From the NCBI GenBank assembly GCA_024291935.2, contig CM044307.1:99639461-99703460 (forward strand): 64,000 nt of DNA. The letters are read 5' to 3'. Position numbers and translations under genes: made by a program. Origin of the DNA: Okapia johnstoni. Lineage: Eukaryota > Chordata > Mammalia > Artiodactyla > Giraffidae. Positions 11,790-21,514 of the stretch are shown piece by piece. Numbering within the stretch: the first letter of the stretch is position 1; each line of letters starts with the position of its first letter. Under the pieces are notes generated by a model, which was not told where the DNA came from, searched no databases, and was given only the letters and a program-made list of their open reading frames with translations.

Positions 11790-11883
11790 CCAGGGAATTC
11801 CCTGGTGGTCCAGTGGTTAGGACTCTGAGCTTTCACTGCCGAGGGCCTGGATTTGATTCCTGGTTGGGGAGTTGAGATCCTGT
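11790..11883 (+). mobile_element. CHR-1-type tRNA-Glu SINE, 3'-truncated
   Basis: Recognised by GGGAATTCCCTGGTGGTCCA and TTTCACTGCCGAGGGCCTGG, the cetartiodactyl CHR-1/SINE2 head. It stops at GAGATCCTGTAAG, exactly where the left arm of the inverted repeat begins. The usual tail is absent. Confidence 0.85.
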
Positions 11884-12124
11884 AAGGAATGATAAGGGGA
11901 AAAAAGACATTATGCTGTCATGGAGGTAAGGAATGAAGGAAGAGTATTGTACCTTGGAGCAAGAGAGAGTTTAATGAAGAAATGATTAATAGTCAGGAAT
12001 GTTGCTGAAAGGTCGAAGATAATAAGAAAAGATCACTGAGTTGGTGATTATATGTCTAAATTTTATGACCCAAGAAGGGTTATAACATTAATTTTTGAGA
12101 CCATCAGGTCAATTCTAAATAATT
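11884..12124 (+). repeat. Left arm of a large inverted repeat
   Basis: 241 bases that reappear as reverse complement at 12577-12820. Aligned by eye, the arms differ by about 13 substitutions (9 transitions, 4 transversions) and one 3-base indel, roughly 95% identity. The arm starts AAGGAATGATAAGG and ends CTAAATAATT. No known transposon family was recognised, and there is no obvious flanking target duplication. Confidence 0.92.
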
Positions 12125-12576
12125 GAAGCCATGTGGTAAGGCCAAAACAAACAAAGAAACAAAATACCCAGTACTTCTCATTGTCAATATTAAAAAATAA
12201 ATGTGAGTCCAAAAATAGACAAGAAACTGTTCCGGTTTGGGGGAATAATAAAATTCTAGTTGATTCAAGACCAAAGTGTTCTGTGAGTGCAGAAGTTCAG
12301 ATAAAGTTTTCTGAAAGAAGCAGCCTCATCTTTATATATATTACATTCAAGATAAATCAGGAATTTCTGGGAAGGAAGAAACAAGATGGGGAATCTCTTT
12401 AATATGAAGTAATAAATGCATGTGTAGAAATTTGGAATATAAATGTGGTTCTTAAAAACCTCAATCTTAGCTTCATGTTGGCATTTTTCTTTCATGGGAA
12501 GGCTTGCTGAATGCAAGTTTATTTCAGAAATTTGATTTCTGTAAATAAATGCCACGCTAGGTATTGTATATTCTAG
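12125..12576. other. Spacer between inverted-repeat arms
   Basis: 452 bases of unrecognised AT-rich sequence. The frames at 12133-12402 (+) and 12265-12555 (-) cross it but resemble no transposase or other known protein. If transcribed, this would be the loop of a stem of about 240 bp. Confidence 0.6.
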
Positions 12577-12820
12577 AATTATTTAGAATTGACCTGGTGG
12601 TCTCAAAATTTAATGTTATAACCCTTCATGGGTCATAAAATTTAGACATATAATCACCAACTCAGTGACCTTTTCTTATTAACTTCAACCTTTTAGCAAC
12701 ATTCCTGACTATTAACCATTTCTTCTTCATTAAACTCTCTCTTGCTCCAAAGCACAATACTCTTCCTTCATTCCTTACCTCTGTGACACCATAATGTCTT
12801 TTTTCCCCTTATCATTCCTT
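12577..12820 (-). repeat. Right arm of the large inverted repeat
   Basis: Reverse complement of 11884-12124 with a 3-base length difference (an extra GAA-type codon-sized indel). Unlike the left arm, its outer flank is plain unique sequence rather than a broken SINE, so this may be the original copy. Confidence 0.92.
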
Positions 12821-13789
12821 GTGAATAGGAGGGATCTGCATGTTTTAATAATTGCTTGTTGCTTTCTTCTCTATGTTCTAACCCATGTATGTTCTGTAGA
12901 AGAGAGGAGTACTTTTTCCTTTCCTGGCTCATCCTCAAGAGAGGAAAAACTTTTTAATGTAACTGATGAGAATTTGAGATATTGCTTGAGTCACATTTAC
13001 TATAGGGTGAGGCTACCCCAGGCAGCTTTCCCTTTTGTGCTGCCCACTAGCAGCCTTCATGGGATGAGGGGCACTGAGAAAATCTTAGACCTTTAGAACA
13101 GATTTCATCATTGCACATTTTTACTTCCACCTCTTCTGAAAATGGAAAGGAATTAATATGATTATAAACATCCAATCTTCAATCCAGCCATCTTGCTTCC
13201 CAATGTATCTGTGACTCTATCTTCTTCATTAGCTGAACTCCTGCTGCTGCTGCAGTTGGAGAGTTATGGCTGTTTTGTCTTCTCTTCTCTCTTTTTTATT
13301 CTTCTGCCTGGCAGACTCTCTAGGCCATCTGAGCACTAGATTCTTAATCCAGGTAATAATGTGTAATATGATATAGAACTGAAGCTGCTATTATTATTAT
13401 GTCATTGAGAAATAAATTATTTTAGGACAAGATAAATATGACATTAAAATCAGAGTTTCAGTATAGAGACCTTTAATCTGTGGGGTTGGATAGACTTATC
13501 TTCATTATTAACATGGCTTGATTCTTTTATTTTCCCCCTTAATTTATTTTATCATTTGCAGGTCATTCAAAAGTACTTAAGTCTCATGTGAGCTACAGAG
13601 CATAAATATATGAAATTTTTGTGTTAAATGTTAATTCTAGATACTTAAGTTGTTTCCATTTTGGAAGCTATATTCATTTTATATGAGTCTTTTATATATG
13701 TACACACACATACATTTTATATATACACATATTTATTTTTACACAGAGAGAGAAATTGATTTTAAGTTATTGGCTCATGTGATTATGGC
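12821..13789. other. Unclassified sequence
   Basis: No repeat or gene identified. A 100-codon frame at 12794-13096 begins with a hydrophobic stretch, but it starts inside the inverted-repeat arm and lacks any recognisable domain, so I do not call it a gene. Short TG/TA-rich tracts lie at 13690-13745. Confidence 0.4.
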
Positions 13790-13999
13790 AGCTGTTGTGT
13801 GTGTGTTGTGTGTTAGTTACTCAGTCTTGTCTGACTCTTCACAACCTCATGGGCTGTAAGCTGTCATGTTCCTCTGTCCATGGAATTCTCCAGGCAAGAA
13901 TACTGGAGTGGGTAGCAGGGGATCTTCCCAACCCAGGGATTGAACCCAGGTCTCCTGCACTGAAGTCAGCTTCTTTACCATCTGAGCCACCAGGAAGCA
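13790..13999 (-). mobile_element. Bov-tA SINE, minus strand
   Basis: Starts with a GTGTGTGTTGTGTGTT-type tail, then the reverse-complement body through CACCAGGAAGCACC. Full length with moderate divergence. Confidence 0.9.
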
Positions 14000-14525
14000 C
14001 CTGGCAAGCCCCAAATCTACCGAGTGGTCTAGAAGGCTGGAGACCCAGTATAGAATCAATGTGAAGTTCAAGTCCAAAGGCAGGCTGCTGGTAAAACTCC
14101 CTCTTTTGGTGGAAGAGATGTCTTTATTGTATTACAGTCTTTCACTGATTGGCTGAGTCATACCCACATGATGGAAGGTAGTCTGCTGTACTGAAAAAGC
14201 CACGAATTTAAATGTTAATTTCATCTAAAAAAAAAATCCTCACATAAACATCCAGAATAATGTTGAATAAATATCTATGCACTGTGACCTAGCTAAGTTG
14301 ATACATAAAATCAGCCATCACAGAAGTCAGAAGTTTTCTTCTCTTCCCTATTTTAGGCTTTATTAAAAGTTATAAAAAGAATTGTGTTCAAGGCTTATCT
14401 TCTGAATGCATATGACTTGACATAAACTCATGTATCACAGTCTCCATCACTGTCACATCATCACAACCATGATATACTCTTAACATTGTCTCTGTATTAC
14501 CCACAGAAGTATTTTTAATTAACTG
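14000..14525. other. Unclassified sequence
   Basis: No recognisable element. It lies between a SINE and an old L1 3' end. Confidence 0.4.
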
Positions 14526-14529
14526 GCTA

Positions 14530-15110
14530 ATTAAACAATAAAACAACCCAAGAGTCCATCAATGAATGGATGGATAAGGAAAATGTGCATATATAAGATG
14601 GAATATTATTCGATCATTAAAAGAAAGTTATCTTATCATTTTTTACAAAATGGATGGATGGTGAGGCTAAGTAAAATAAATCTCAAGTGAAATAAGTCAG
14701 ACAAAGGCAATTACAATATGATCTCATTTATATGTGGAATCAAAAAACAAAACCCCAGGACTGAATGCCTAGATACAGAGAACATATTTGTGGTTGCCAG
14801 AGGGAGGGGTGGGGTGTGGGTAAAGTGAATTGAAGGTACAAATATCCAATAATAAAAATAAATAAGCCCTATGGTTGTAATTTACTGCATGAAGACTACA
14901 GTTAATAATACTGCATTGTGTATTTGAGCATTGCTTAAAAGAGTTAATCTTAAAAGTTCTTATCACAAGAAAAAGAATTTTAACTGAGTAGTGATAATTG
15001 TTAACAAAACTTACTATGGTAATCATTTGGCAATATATACATGCATCAAACCATTATGTTGTGTACCTAAAACTAATATAATGTCATATGATAGTCATAT
15101 CTCAGTAAAA
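14530..15110 (+). mobile_element. Old L1 3' end, plus strand
   Basis: Shows the ORF2 C-terminal and 3'UTR landmarks in order: AGAGTCCATCAATGAATGGA, TGGAATATTATTCGATCATT, ATAAGTCAGACAAAGGCAAT and CATTATGTTGTGTACCTAAA. It is diverged, with no open frame. Confidence 0.82.
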
Positions 15111-15124
15111 AACACCAATGACAC

Positions 15125-15593
15125 ATACATATTGAGCACTTGTTAAATTCTATGCTGTAGTCCAGGTACTGACCACAGAAGCCTGTTCTTGTGACTCCTA
15201 TATTCTATTGAGAACCTCAGGCAACATTAAATAAGTATGCATAAGATAAAGTAGTAATAACTACTCTGGAGGAAAACCAAACAGAGTGTCAGAATAGTAG
15301 GGAGAACTATTTTAGACTGCATGGTCAGGGAAGTCTCTCTGAATGTGATGCTTCCATTTCGACAGGAACCTAGAAGTGTTGGGAGAAACTAGGCTGATAT
15401 ATGGGAGAAATATGGTCTATTCAGAGGCACTAGCAATTGAGACATCCTGTGATGGTTCTGACTTGCTTTGTTCAAGGAATAACAGAAACCAACTTGGCCA
15501 TTACAGTGAAAGATAGAAGAGAGGTATGAAATGAGGGCAGAGGTAGCCAGGAGCAGGTTGTAGATGGGCACGCCACTTCAGGCACACTTTTTG
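15125..15593 (-). mobile_element. L2 LINE fragment, minus strand
   Basis: Reverse-complement L2 3' region: ATTGAGCACTTGTTAAATTC, then the GGTCAGGGAAGTCTCTCTGA segment and the GAACCTAGAAG segment in L2 order. A tail-less BovB fragment was later inserted at its right side (15603-16402), and the host sequence resumes afterwards. Confidence 0.72.
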
Positions 15594-15602
15594 AAGCTGT
15601 AT

Positions 15603-16402
15603 TGATGGACCAGATGCCATGATGTTTAGTTTCCTGAATGTTGAGATTTAAGCCAAATTTTCACTCTCCTCTTTCACTTTCATCAAGAGGCTCTTTAGTT
15701 CTTTGCTTTTGCTGCTATAAGGGTGGTGTCATCTGCATATCTGAGGTTATTGATATTTCTCCCAGCAATCTCGATTCCAGCTTGTGCTTCTTCCAGCCCA
15801 GTGTTTCTCATGGACTCTGCATATAGGTTAAATAAGCACAGTGACAATATACAGCCTTGATGTACTCCTTTTCCTATTTGGAACCAGTCTGTTGTTCCAC
15901 GTCCAGTTCTAACTGTTGTTTCCTGGCCTGCAAACAGATTTCTCAAGAGGCAGGTCAGGTGGTCTGGTATTCCCATCTCTTTCAGAATTTCTCAGAGTTT
16001 GTCGTGATCTGCACAGTCAAAGGCTTTGGCATAGTCAATAAAGCAGAGGTAGATGTTTTTCTGGAACTCTTGCTTTTTTGATGATCCAACGGATGTTGGC
16101 AATTTGATCTCTGGTTCCTCTATCTTTTCTAAAACCAGCTTGAATATCTGGAAGTTCATGGTTCATGTATTGTTGAAGCCTGGCTTTGAGAATTTTGTGC
16201 ATTACTTTGTTAGCGTGTGAGATGAGTGCAATCGTGCAGTAGTTTGAGCATTCTTTAGCATTGCCTTTCTTTGCTATTGGAATGAAAACTGACCTTTTCC
16301 AGTCCTGTGGCCACTGCTGAATATTCCACATTTGCTGGCATATTGAGTGCGGCACTTTGACAGCACCATCTTTTAAGATTTGAAATAGCTCAACTGGAAT
16401 TT
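15603..16402 (-). mobile_element. BovB internal fragment without 3' tail, with TSDs
   Basis: On the minus strand this reads as the BovB reverse transcriptase region, from the AAATTCCAGTTGAGC segment through FRKDRGTRDQIANIRWII, the LRYADDTTL catalytic motif and on to GGCATCTGGTCC. It stops there, about 0.8 kb short of the BovB 3' end in consensus terms. Yet 9-bp direct repeats, AAGCTGTAT, flank it exactly (15594-15602 and 16403-16411). Frames are broken (15695-15976, 16035-16355). Confidence 0.9.
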
Positions 16403-16695
16403 AAGCTGTATAATCAAGTACAATGTTATGATTATTTTATTAGTAAACAGACAGAAAGGAATTTTGAATCTTATTGAAAAATGTAATAAAGACAGTTTTC
16501 AAATGTAAATATATATCTGAGCTGGCCAGATAAGGCAATGTGTGAGGCTTGTTAGTTGAAACTGATGACCTGAAGAGTAAAGATCTTGTCAAAGGGAGTT
16601 TCTTATACCAAGTTCTAGTGAGTTATCATCATGCGGGTAACTCAGCAGATAAACTTTAAATCTGAGACTTCTGATACAGTAGTTTGGCATATTAA

Positions 16696-16889
16696 AAGAA
16701 AAGTGAAAGTGAAATCTCTCAGTCGTATCTGACTCTTTGCAACTCCATGGATTGCAGCCTAAGAGGCTCCTCTGTCCATGGGATTTTCCAGGCAGGAATA
16801 CTGGAGTGGGTTGCCATTTCCTTCTCTAGGAGATCTTCCTGACCCAGGGATCGAACCTGGGTCTCTTGCATTGTAGGCAGGCGCTTTAC
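16696..16889 (-). mobile_element. Bov-tA SINE, minus strand, head missing
   Basis: Reverse-complement body and tail, starting GTGAAAGTGAAATCTCTCAG. It ends at TGTAGGCAGGCGCTTTAC, so about 20 bases of the tRNA-derived head are absent. Confidence 0.9.
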
Positions 16890-16904
16890 AAGTTGGAAGT
16901 CAGG

Positions 16905-17110
16905 GAAAGAAACATGCATTTATTTTATCTCTTCTCTGTGCCAAGCATTGTAAAAGTAACTATCATACGTGTTGTCTCATTCAATCTTCACAATTATATC
17001 AGAGATACTTTCCAAAGAACAGAGCTTTGCCAGAAGACAGTTTCTAATTTAAAAAATCATCAGCAACTGTGGCAATAAGTTGGAGATCTGGACTGACACA
17101 TGCCCTGTTG
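16905..17110 (-). mobile_element. MIR SINE, minus strand
   Basis: Diverged reverse-complement MIR: TGTGCCAAGCATTGTAAAAG, then GTCTCATTCAATCTTCACAA, then the distal GGAGATCTGGACTGACAC region. Confidence 0.7.
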
Positions 17111-17473
17111 CACAGTTAGGTCAGTCAGTAAAATGGTCTGTGTAGATGAGATTCATTCAGTTTTGTCTGAGCCACCATGAGTTGATAGCTGTCAGGTACC
17201 AGAGACTTATGTGTAAATTTCAAAATTGTTTTCTGAGAATTAGTGAAATACTCTTAACTTGTCACGTGTATTAAGGTTATAAAATAATTGAGAGTGAAAG
17301 TTATTTTTGGAAGAATTTCTTTCTCTTAAGCTATGCTAGTAACCCCAGTCTCAGAAAGAGAAGGGATAGGACTATTGATCCATCACCAAAGCCCAGGAAA
17401 AAAGAATGGCTTCCACAGGATTAATTTAGAAAACATTTGGCTCCCAAAGCCCCTTTGGAAAATCTCAAGTACA
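17111..17473. other. Unclassified sequence
   Basis: No repeat or exon recognised, up to the start of the inverted L1. Confidence 0.4.
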
Positions 17474-17481
17474 AGAAATGA

Positions 17482-19013
17482 CTAAGTAATATTCCATTGT
17501 TTGGAGGTACCATGTCTTAAACACATTGTTTCTTGATGAGCATTTGGGTTGTTTGTGTGTCTTAGCTAGTGCTATGGTGAATATTGGGGTGCATGCATCT
17601 CTCCAAATCAGAATTTTCATCTTTTGCAGATATATACCCAGGGGTGGGATTATTGGATTGTATGTTAACTCTATTTTTAGATTTGTAAGCACCTCCATGC
17701 TGTTCTCTATAGTAGCTGTTCCAATTTACATTCTCACCAACATTGTAGGAGCGTTCCTTTTTTCTCCACACCCTTTCCGGTATTTAATATCTATAGACTT
17801 TTTCAGAATAGCCAATCTGACAGGTGTGAGATGGTACCCTATAGTGGTTTTGATTTGCATTTCTCTAATAATTAGCATTGCTAAGCACCTTTTTCATGTG
17901 CCTGTTAGCCATCTGTATGTCTTCTTTGGTGGCATAATCTATTTGGGTCTTCTGCACTTTTTTTGGTTGTTTGCTTCCTGATATTGAGATGTACAAGCTA
18001 TCTGTATATTTTGGATATTAACCCCTTGCCAGTCGCATCATCTGCAAATATTTTTCTCCCATTCCATAGATTGTCTTTTCATTTTGTTGGTTTCCTTTTC
18101 TATCCGAAGCTTTTAAGTTTAATTAGGTCCCATTTGTTTAATTTTGATTTTGTTTTGCATTGGGAGGCTGATCTAAGACAGTATTGCTGCAACTTATGTC
18201 TGAGAATGTTTGTCTATATTCTCTTCTAGGAGATATATGGTGCCATGTCTTATACTTAGGTCTTTAAAGCATTTTGAGTTTATTCCTGTATATGGTGTGA
18301 GGGAGTATCGCAAATTCACTGATTTATATGAGAATGTCCAGCTTTTCAGACTCAACTTGCTGAAGAGACTGTTTTTTTCTCCATTGTATATTCTTACCTT
18401 CTTTGTTATAGATTAATTGACTGTAGGTGGGTGAGTTTACTTGTGAGCTCTCTATTCTGTCCCATTTTTGTGCCAATACCACGCTTTTTGATTACTGTAA
18501 TCGATACTGTAGTATTGACTAAAGTCTGGGAGAATTATGCTTGCAGCTTTGTTTTTTTTTTCCACATGATTGCTTTAAAAAAGAATGAAATATTACCATT
18601 TTCAGAAACATGGATGGACCTAGAGAATACCATAGTAAGTGTAGTAAGTCAGACAGAGAAAGATAAGCATTGTATGATATCAGTTGTACCTGGCATCTAA
18701 AAAGTAATACAAATGAATTTATGTACAAAACATAAAACAGATCCACATAGAAAACAAACTCAGTGGGGAAAGGGAGGTTGGAAAGGGTAAATTAGGAGTA
18801 TGATACTAACAGATACAAACAATTATATCTAAACTAGATAATCAACAAGGATTTACTATATAACAGAGAACAATATTTAATATCTTGTGATAACTGATAA
18901 TAGAAAATAACCTTAAATGTATATATATATGAATCACTTTGCTATACATCTAAAATTAGCAAAATATTGTAAATAAACTATACTTCAATTAAAAGCAAAA
19001 TGGAGAAATGATA
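17482..19013 (+). mobile_element. Twin-primed (5'-inverted) L1
   Basis: 17482 to about 18575 is L1 ORF2 in reverse orientation, and about 18577-19000 is L1 ORF2 end plus 3'UTR in forward orientation. In L1 coordinates the left edge of the inverted block (AATGGAATATTACTTAG complement) adjoins the start of the forward block (GAATGAAATATTACC). That is the arrangement expected from twin priming. Candidate 8-bp duplication: AGAAATGA at 17474-17481 and 19014-19021. The open frame at 17526-17981 is antisense L1. Confidence 0.87.
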
Positions 19014-19021
19014 CTTTAAAA

Positions 19022-19545
19022 AATCCAGAGATGGCTTATTTGATGGTAGAAGCTAAAGAGAACTACTGTTGCATTATTACCAGGTTGTGGAAAATAATAT
19101 ATAGACCAATTGTGTTGATGTTTGTAAGTGAGCACAGCAGCTTGGGTTTATATATGATACTGTACAAAGAGGAAGAAATCTAACTGGCATTGCTAGATAT
19201 CTACTGATTGTAAAAATGCTAAAAAAGTGAGCTGATAGTACATCACTTGAAAATCAAGGGAAATGCAGATAATAGCCCCAGCAAGGGGGGATTTCTGAAG
19301 AATGCACAAAATGTTTCATATGAGAGAGTAGTTTTAAATATTGGACAAGCTCATAGAACCTGAAGCCAGCTCATGACATCAGCAGTCAAGTAAGAACTTC
19401 ACCACTTACAATTCTATCCTTTCTATTGCCCAACCTGGGAAAGCACAAACTTCCCTCATGACAATGATGCTAATATGTAAAACAAATATTGATACTGTTA
19501 TTGATAATAATTTCAGTAAATGTTAATTGGCATCTTATCATCTCT
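19022..19545. other. Unclassified sequence
   Basis: Nothing recognised between the L1 and the hAT element. No open frame of note. Confidence 0.4.
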
Positions 19546-19765
19546 GGGTGAACTTTTCCTGCAAAGGGCTGAATAGTAAGGCTAAACAATAACTATACTT
19601 TGTAAGTTAAGTGGTCTGTCCTAACTTTTCAGCTTGGCTATTTGTAGCATGAATGCCTCAAAGACAATATGTACATTAGTGGGAGTGACTCTGTTTCAAC
19701 AAACCTTTATTTATGAAGATAGGCAACAGGCTGGATTTTTCCCTTCAGCCGTAGTTTACCAATGA
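19546..19765 (+). mobile_element. hAT-type non-autonomous DNA transposon
   Basis: Diverged full-length copy of a short Charlie-like mammalian element. The left end resembles AACTTTTCCTGCAAAGGGC, with internal ACAAACCTTTATTTATGAAG and right end CCGTAGTTTACCAATGAC. The termini are imperfect inverted repeats. A related copy lies at 30060-30245 in the other orientation. It carries no coding sequence. Confidence 0.7.
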
Positions 19766-19884
19766 CTACAAAAGAAGTTCTGGATATATTTTTGATCAAT
19801 AAGGAAATTTAGTCAGGTTAATCAGTAGCTATAAAGTTATCCATCAGATATTATGAATATTAAACTACTAGGTAGGCCTGTATT

Positions 19885-19920
19885 CGGACATGACTGAGCG
19901 ACTGAACTGAACTGAACTGA
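19885..19920 (+). mobile_element. 36-bp BovB 3'-end insertion with perfect TSD
   Basis: The 36 bases consist only of the BovB terminus (CGGACATGACTGAGCGACT followed by ACTGA repeats). They are bracketed by a perfect 11-bp duplication, AGGCCTGTATT, at 19874-19884 and 19921-19931. This is a complete but extremely 5'-truncated retroposition. Confidence 0.93.
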
Positions 19921-19989
19921 AGGCCTGTATTAATTAACAAATGAATTCAAACAAATGTCCATAGTACAGAGATCTAATAGTACAGATTG

Positions 19990-20770
19990 GATAAAGAGAA
20001 TTAATATTCACAAATTCTTCTTATGCGATCAGTATGATCTTGATGACAAGGCAGAAAGTAAGAGAGAAAATTATAAGTCAATATAATTTGTAAAAACATA
20101 CAGAAATTTGAAATAATTATTATTAAATTCATTTTGACTATGTGTAAAAGACATTAACATATCACACACAGGGGGGTTTACCCCCAAATGCAAAAATGTT
20201 AGAAAGTCTATCAGTGTAATTCTGCACATTGATGTTGGAACAAATAACAGTATGACCATCTTGACAGACTAGTGAAAAACATTTGATATAATTTAGCCCT
20301 CATTAATATTAAACATTAACGATAAAACAATAATATTCCATTAAACTTGAAAGAGATTTACAATTTCTTACTCTGATAAAGGAAAACTACATAAAATTAA
20401 AGAATATCACTGAAAAAATTTATTAAGTATTTCCTTTAAAGATAAGAGTAGGGCAATGAGGTCTTTTTTCTCCATTTTAATTCTATCTGTGATGGAAACT
20501 ACTGGTGAGCACAAAAATGAAGGTGAAGTAAAGAAGGAGAATAAAAATTACAAATGAATAAAAATTATAATCATCTGCAGATCAGTTGTTATCACATAAA
20601 AGTCTCAAAACTATCTAAAAAATATTGAATATAGAAATAAAGCAGTTTGGCTGTTTGTAAAGTTGGCACAGATGAATCAATGGCTTTTCTACATAACTTT
20701 TAGAAATTATAATTTGTAAAGGTCACTTACTTAGGAACAGAAATATGAAATACCTAGATATAAATGCAAG
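19990..20770 (+). mobile_element. Old L1 ORF2 remnant
   Basis: Very diverged similarity to the L1 reverse transcriptase region: the AGTGTAATTCTGCACATTGA segment followed by ATGACCATCTTGACAGAC, and at the end GAAATACCTAGATATAAATG. Many indels, no usable frame. Confidence 0.5.
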
Positions 20771-20808
20771 TGATGTTTGTGATCTGTACGAAAAGAACAC
20801 TTTATTAG

Positions 20809-21064
20809 GGGAGAATGGCATTGAAGCATGAAAATTATCATATGTGAAAGGAATCGCCAGTCTAGGTTCGATGCATGATACACGGTGCTCGGGGCTGGTA
20901 CACCGGGATGACCCAGAGGGATGGGATGGGGAGGGAGGTGGAAGGGGGATTCTGGAAGGGGAAAACATGTACATTCATGGTGGATTCATGTCAATGTTTG
21001 GCAAAACAAATACAATATTGTAAAGTTAAAGAATAGAAAATAAACTAATTTAAAAAAATAAAAT
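20809..21064 (+). mobile_element. Short L1 3'UTR insertion (bovid L1)
   Basis: Nearly the same 3'UTR as the L1s at 27601 and 33587: GAATCGCCAGTCTAGGTTCG, then GGGATGGGGAGGGAGG, then an A-rich end at about 21050. It is severely 5'-truncated (about 250 bp), and no target duplication was evident by eye. Confidence 0.9.
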
Positions 21065-21152
21065 AATGAATTTTAAAATAGTAGAGCTATAAAGCATGTT
21101 AGTTGGTAGCAGAACTCAATTAAACATAACAATTATTTTTTCAGTGCAATAC

Positions 21153-21285
21153 AAGACAAGAATACTGGAGTTGCCATTTTCTACTCCAGGAGATCTTCTG
21201 GACCCAGGGATCAAACACGTGTCCTTTGCATCTCCTGCACTGGCAGGCAGATTCTTTACCATCTTCACCACCTGGAAAGCCACAC
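21153..21285 (-). mobile_element. Bov-tA SINE, partial, minus strand
   Basis: Reverse-complement core and head (CAAGAATACTGGAGTTGCCA to CACCACCTGGAAAGCC). The tail is missing. It lies 13 bases from an oppositely oriented SINE. Confidence 0.85.
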
Positions 21286-21298
21286 ATATATATAATGG

Positions 21299-21508
21299 TA
21301 CAGATGGTAAAGAATCTTCCTGCCAATGCAGGAGATGCAAGATTAACGGGTTTTATCTCTGGGTCTGGAAGATCTCTTGGAGAAGGGAATGGCTACCCAC
21401 TGCAGTATTTTTTGCCTGGAGAATTCCATGGACAGAAGAACCTGGCAGGCAACAGTCCGTGGGGGTCTCAAAAAGTTGGACAGAACTGAGCAAGTAACAC
21501 TTTCACTT
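21299..21508 (+). mobile_element. Bov-tA SINE, plus strand
   Basis: Begins just inside the tRNA-like head (ACAGATGGTAAAGAATCTTC) and reaches the tail (GAACTGAGCAAGTAACACTT). Paired head to head with 21153-21285, so the two could fold into a hairpin. Confidence 0.88.
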
Positions 21509-21514
21509 ATATAT

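Noticed and set aside
12794..13096. 100-codon frame with a hydrophobic N-terminus suggesting a secreted protein
   Set aside because: It starts inside the inverted-repeat arm, has no recognisable domain or splice context, and is within chance length.
17526..17981. 151-codon hydrophobic frame resembling a membrane protein
   Set aside because: It is the antisense strand of L1 ORF2. The same hydrophobic antisense pattern recurs at 1663, 21986 and 33561.
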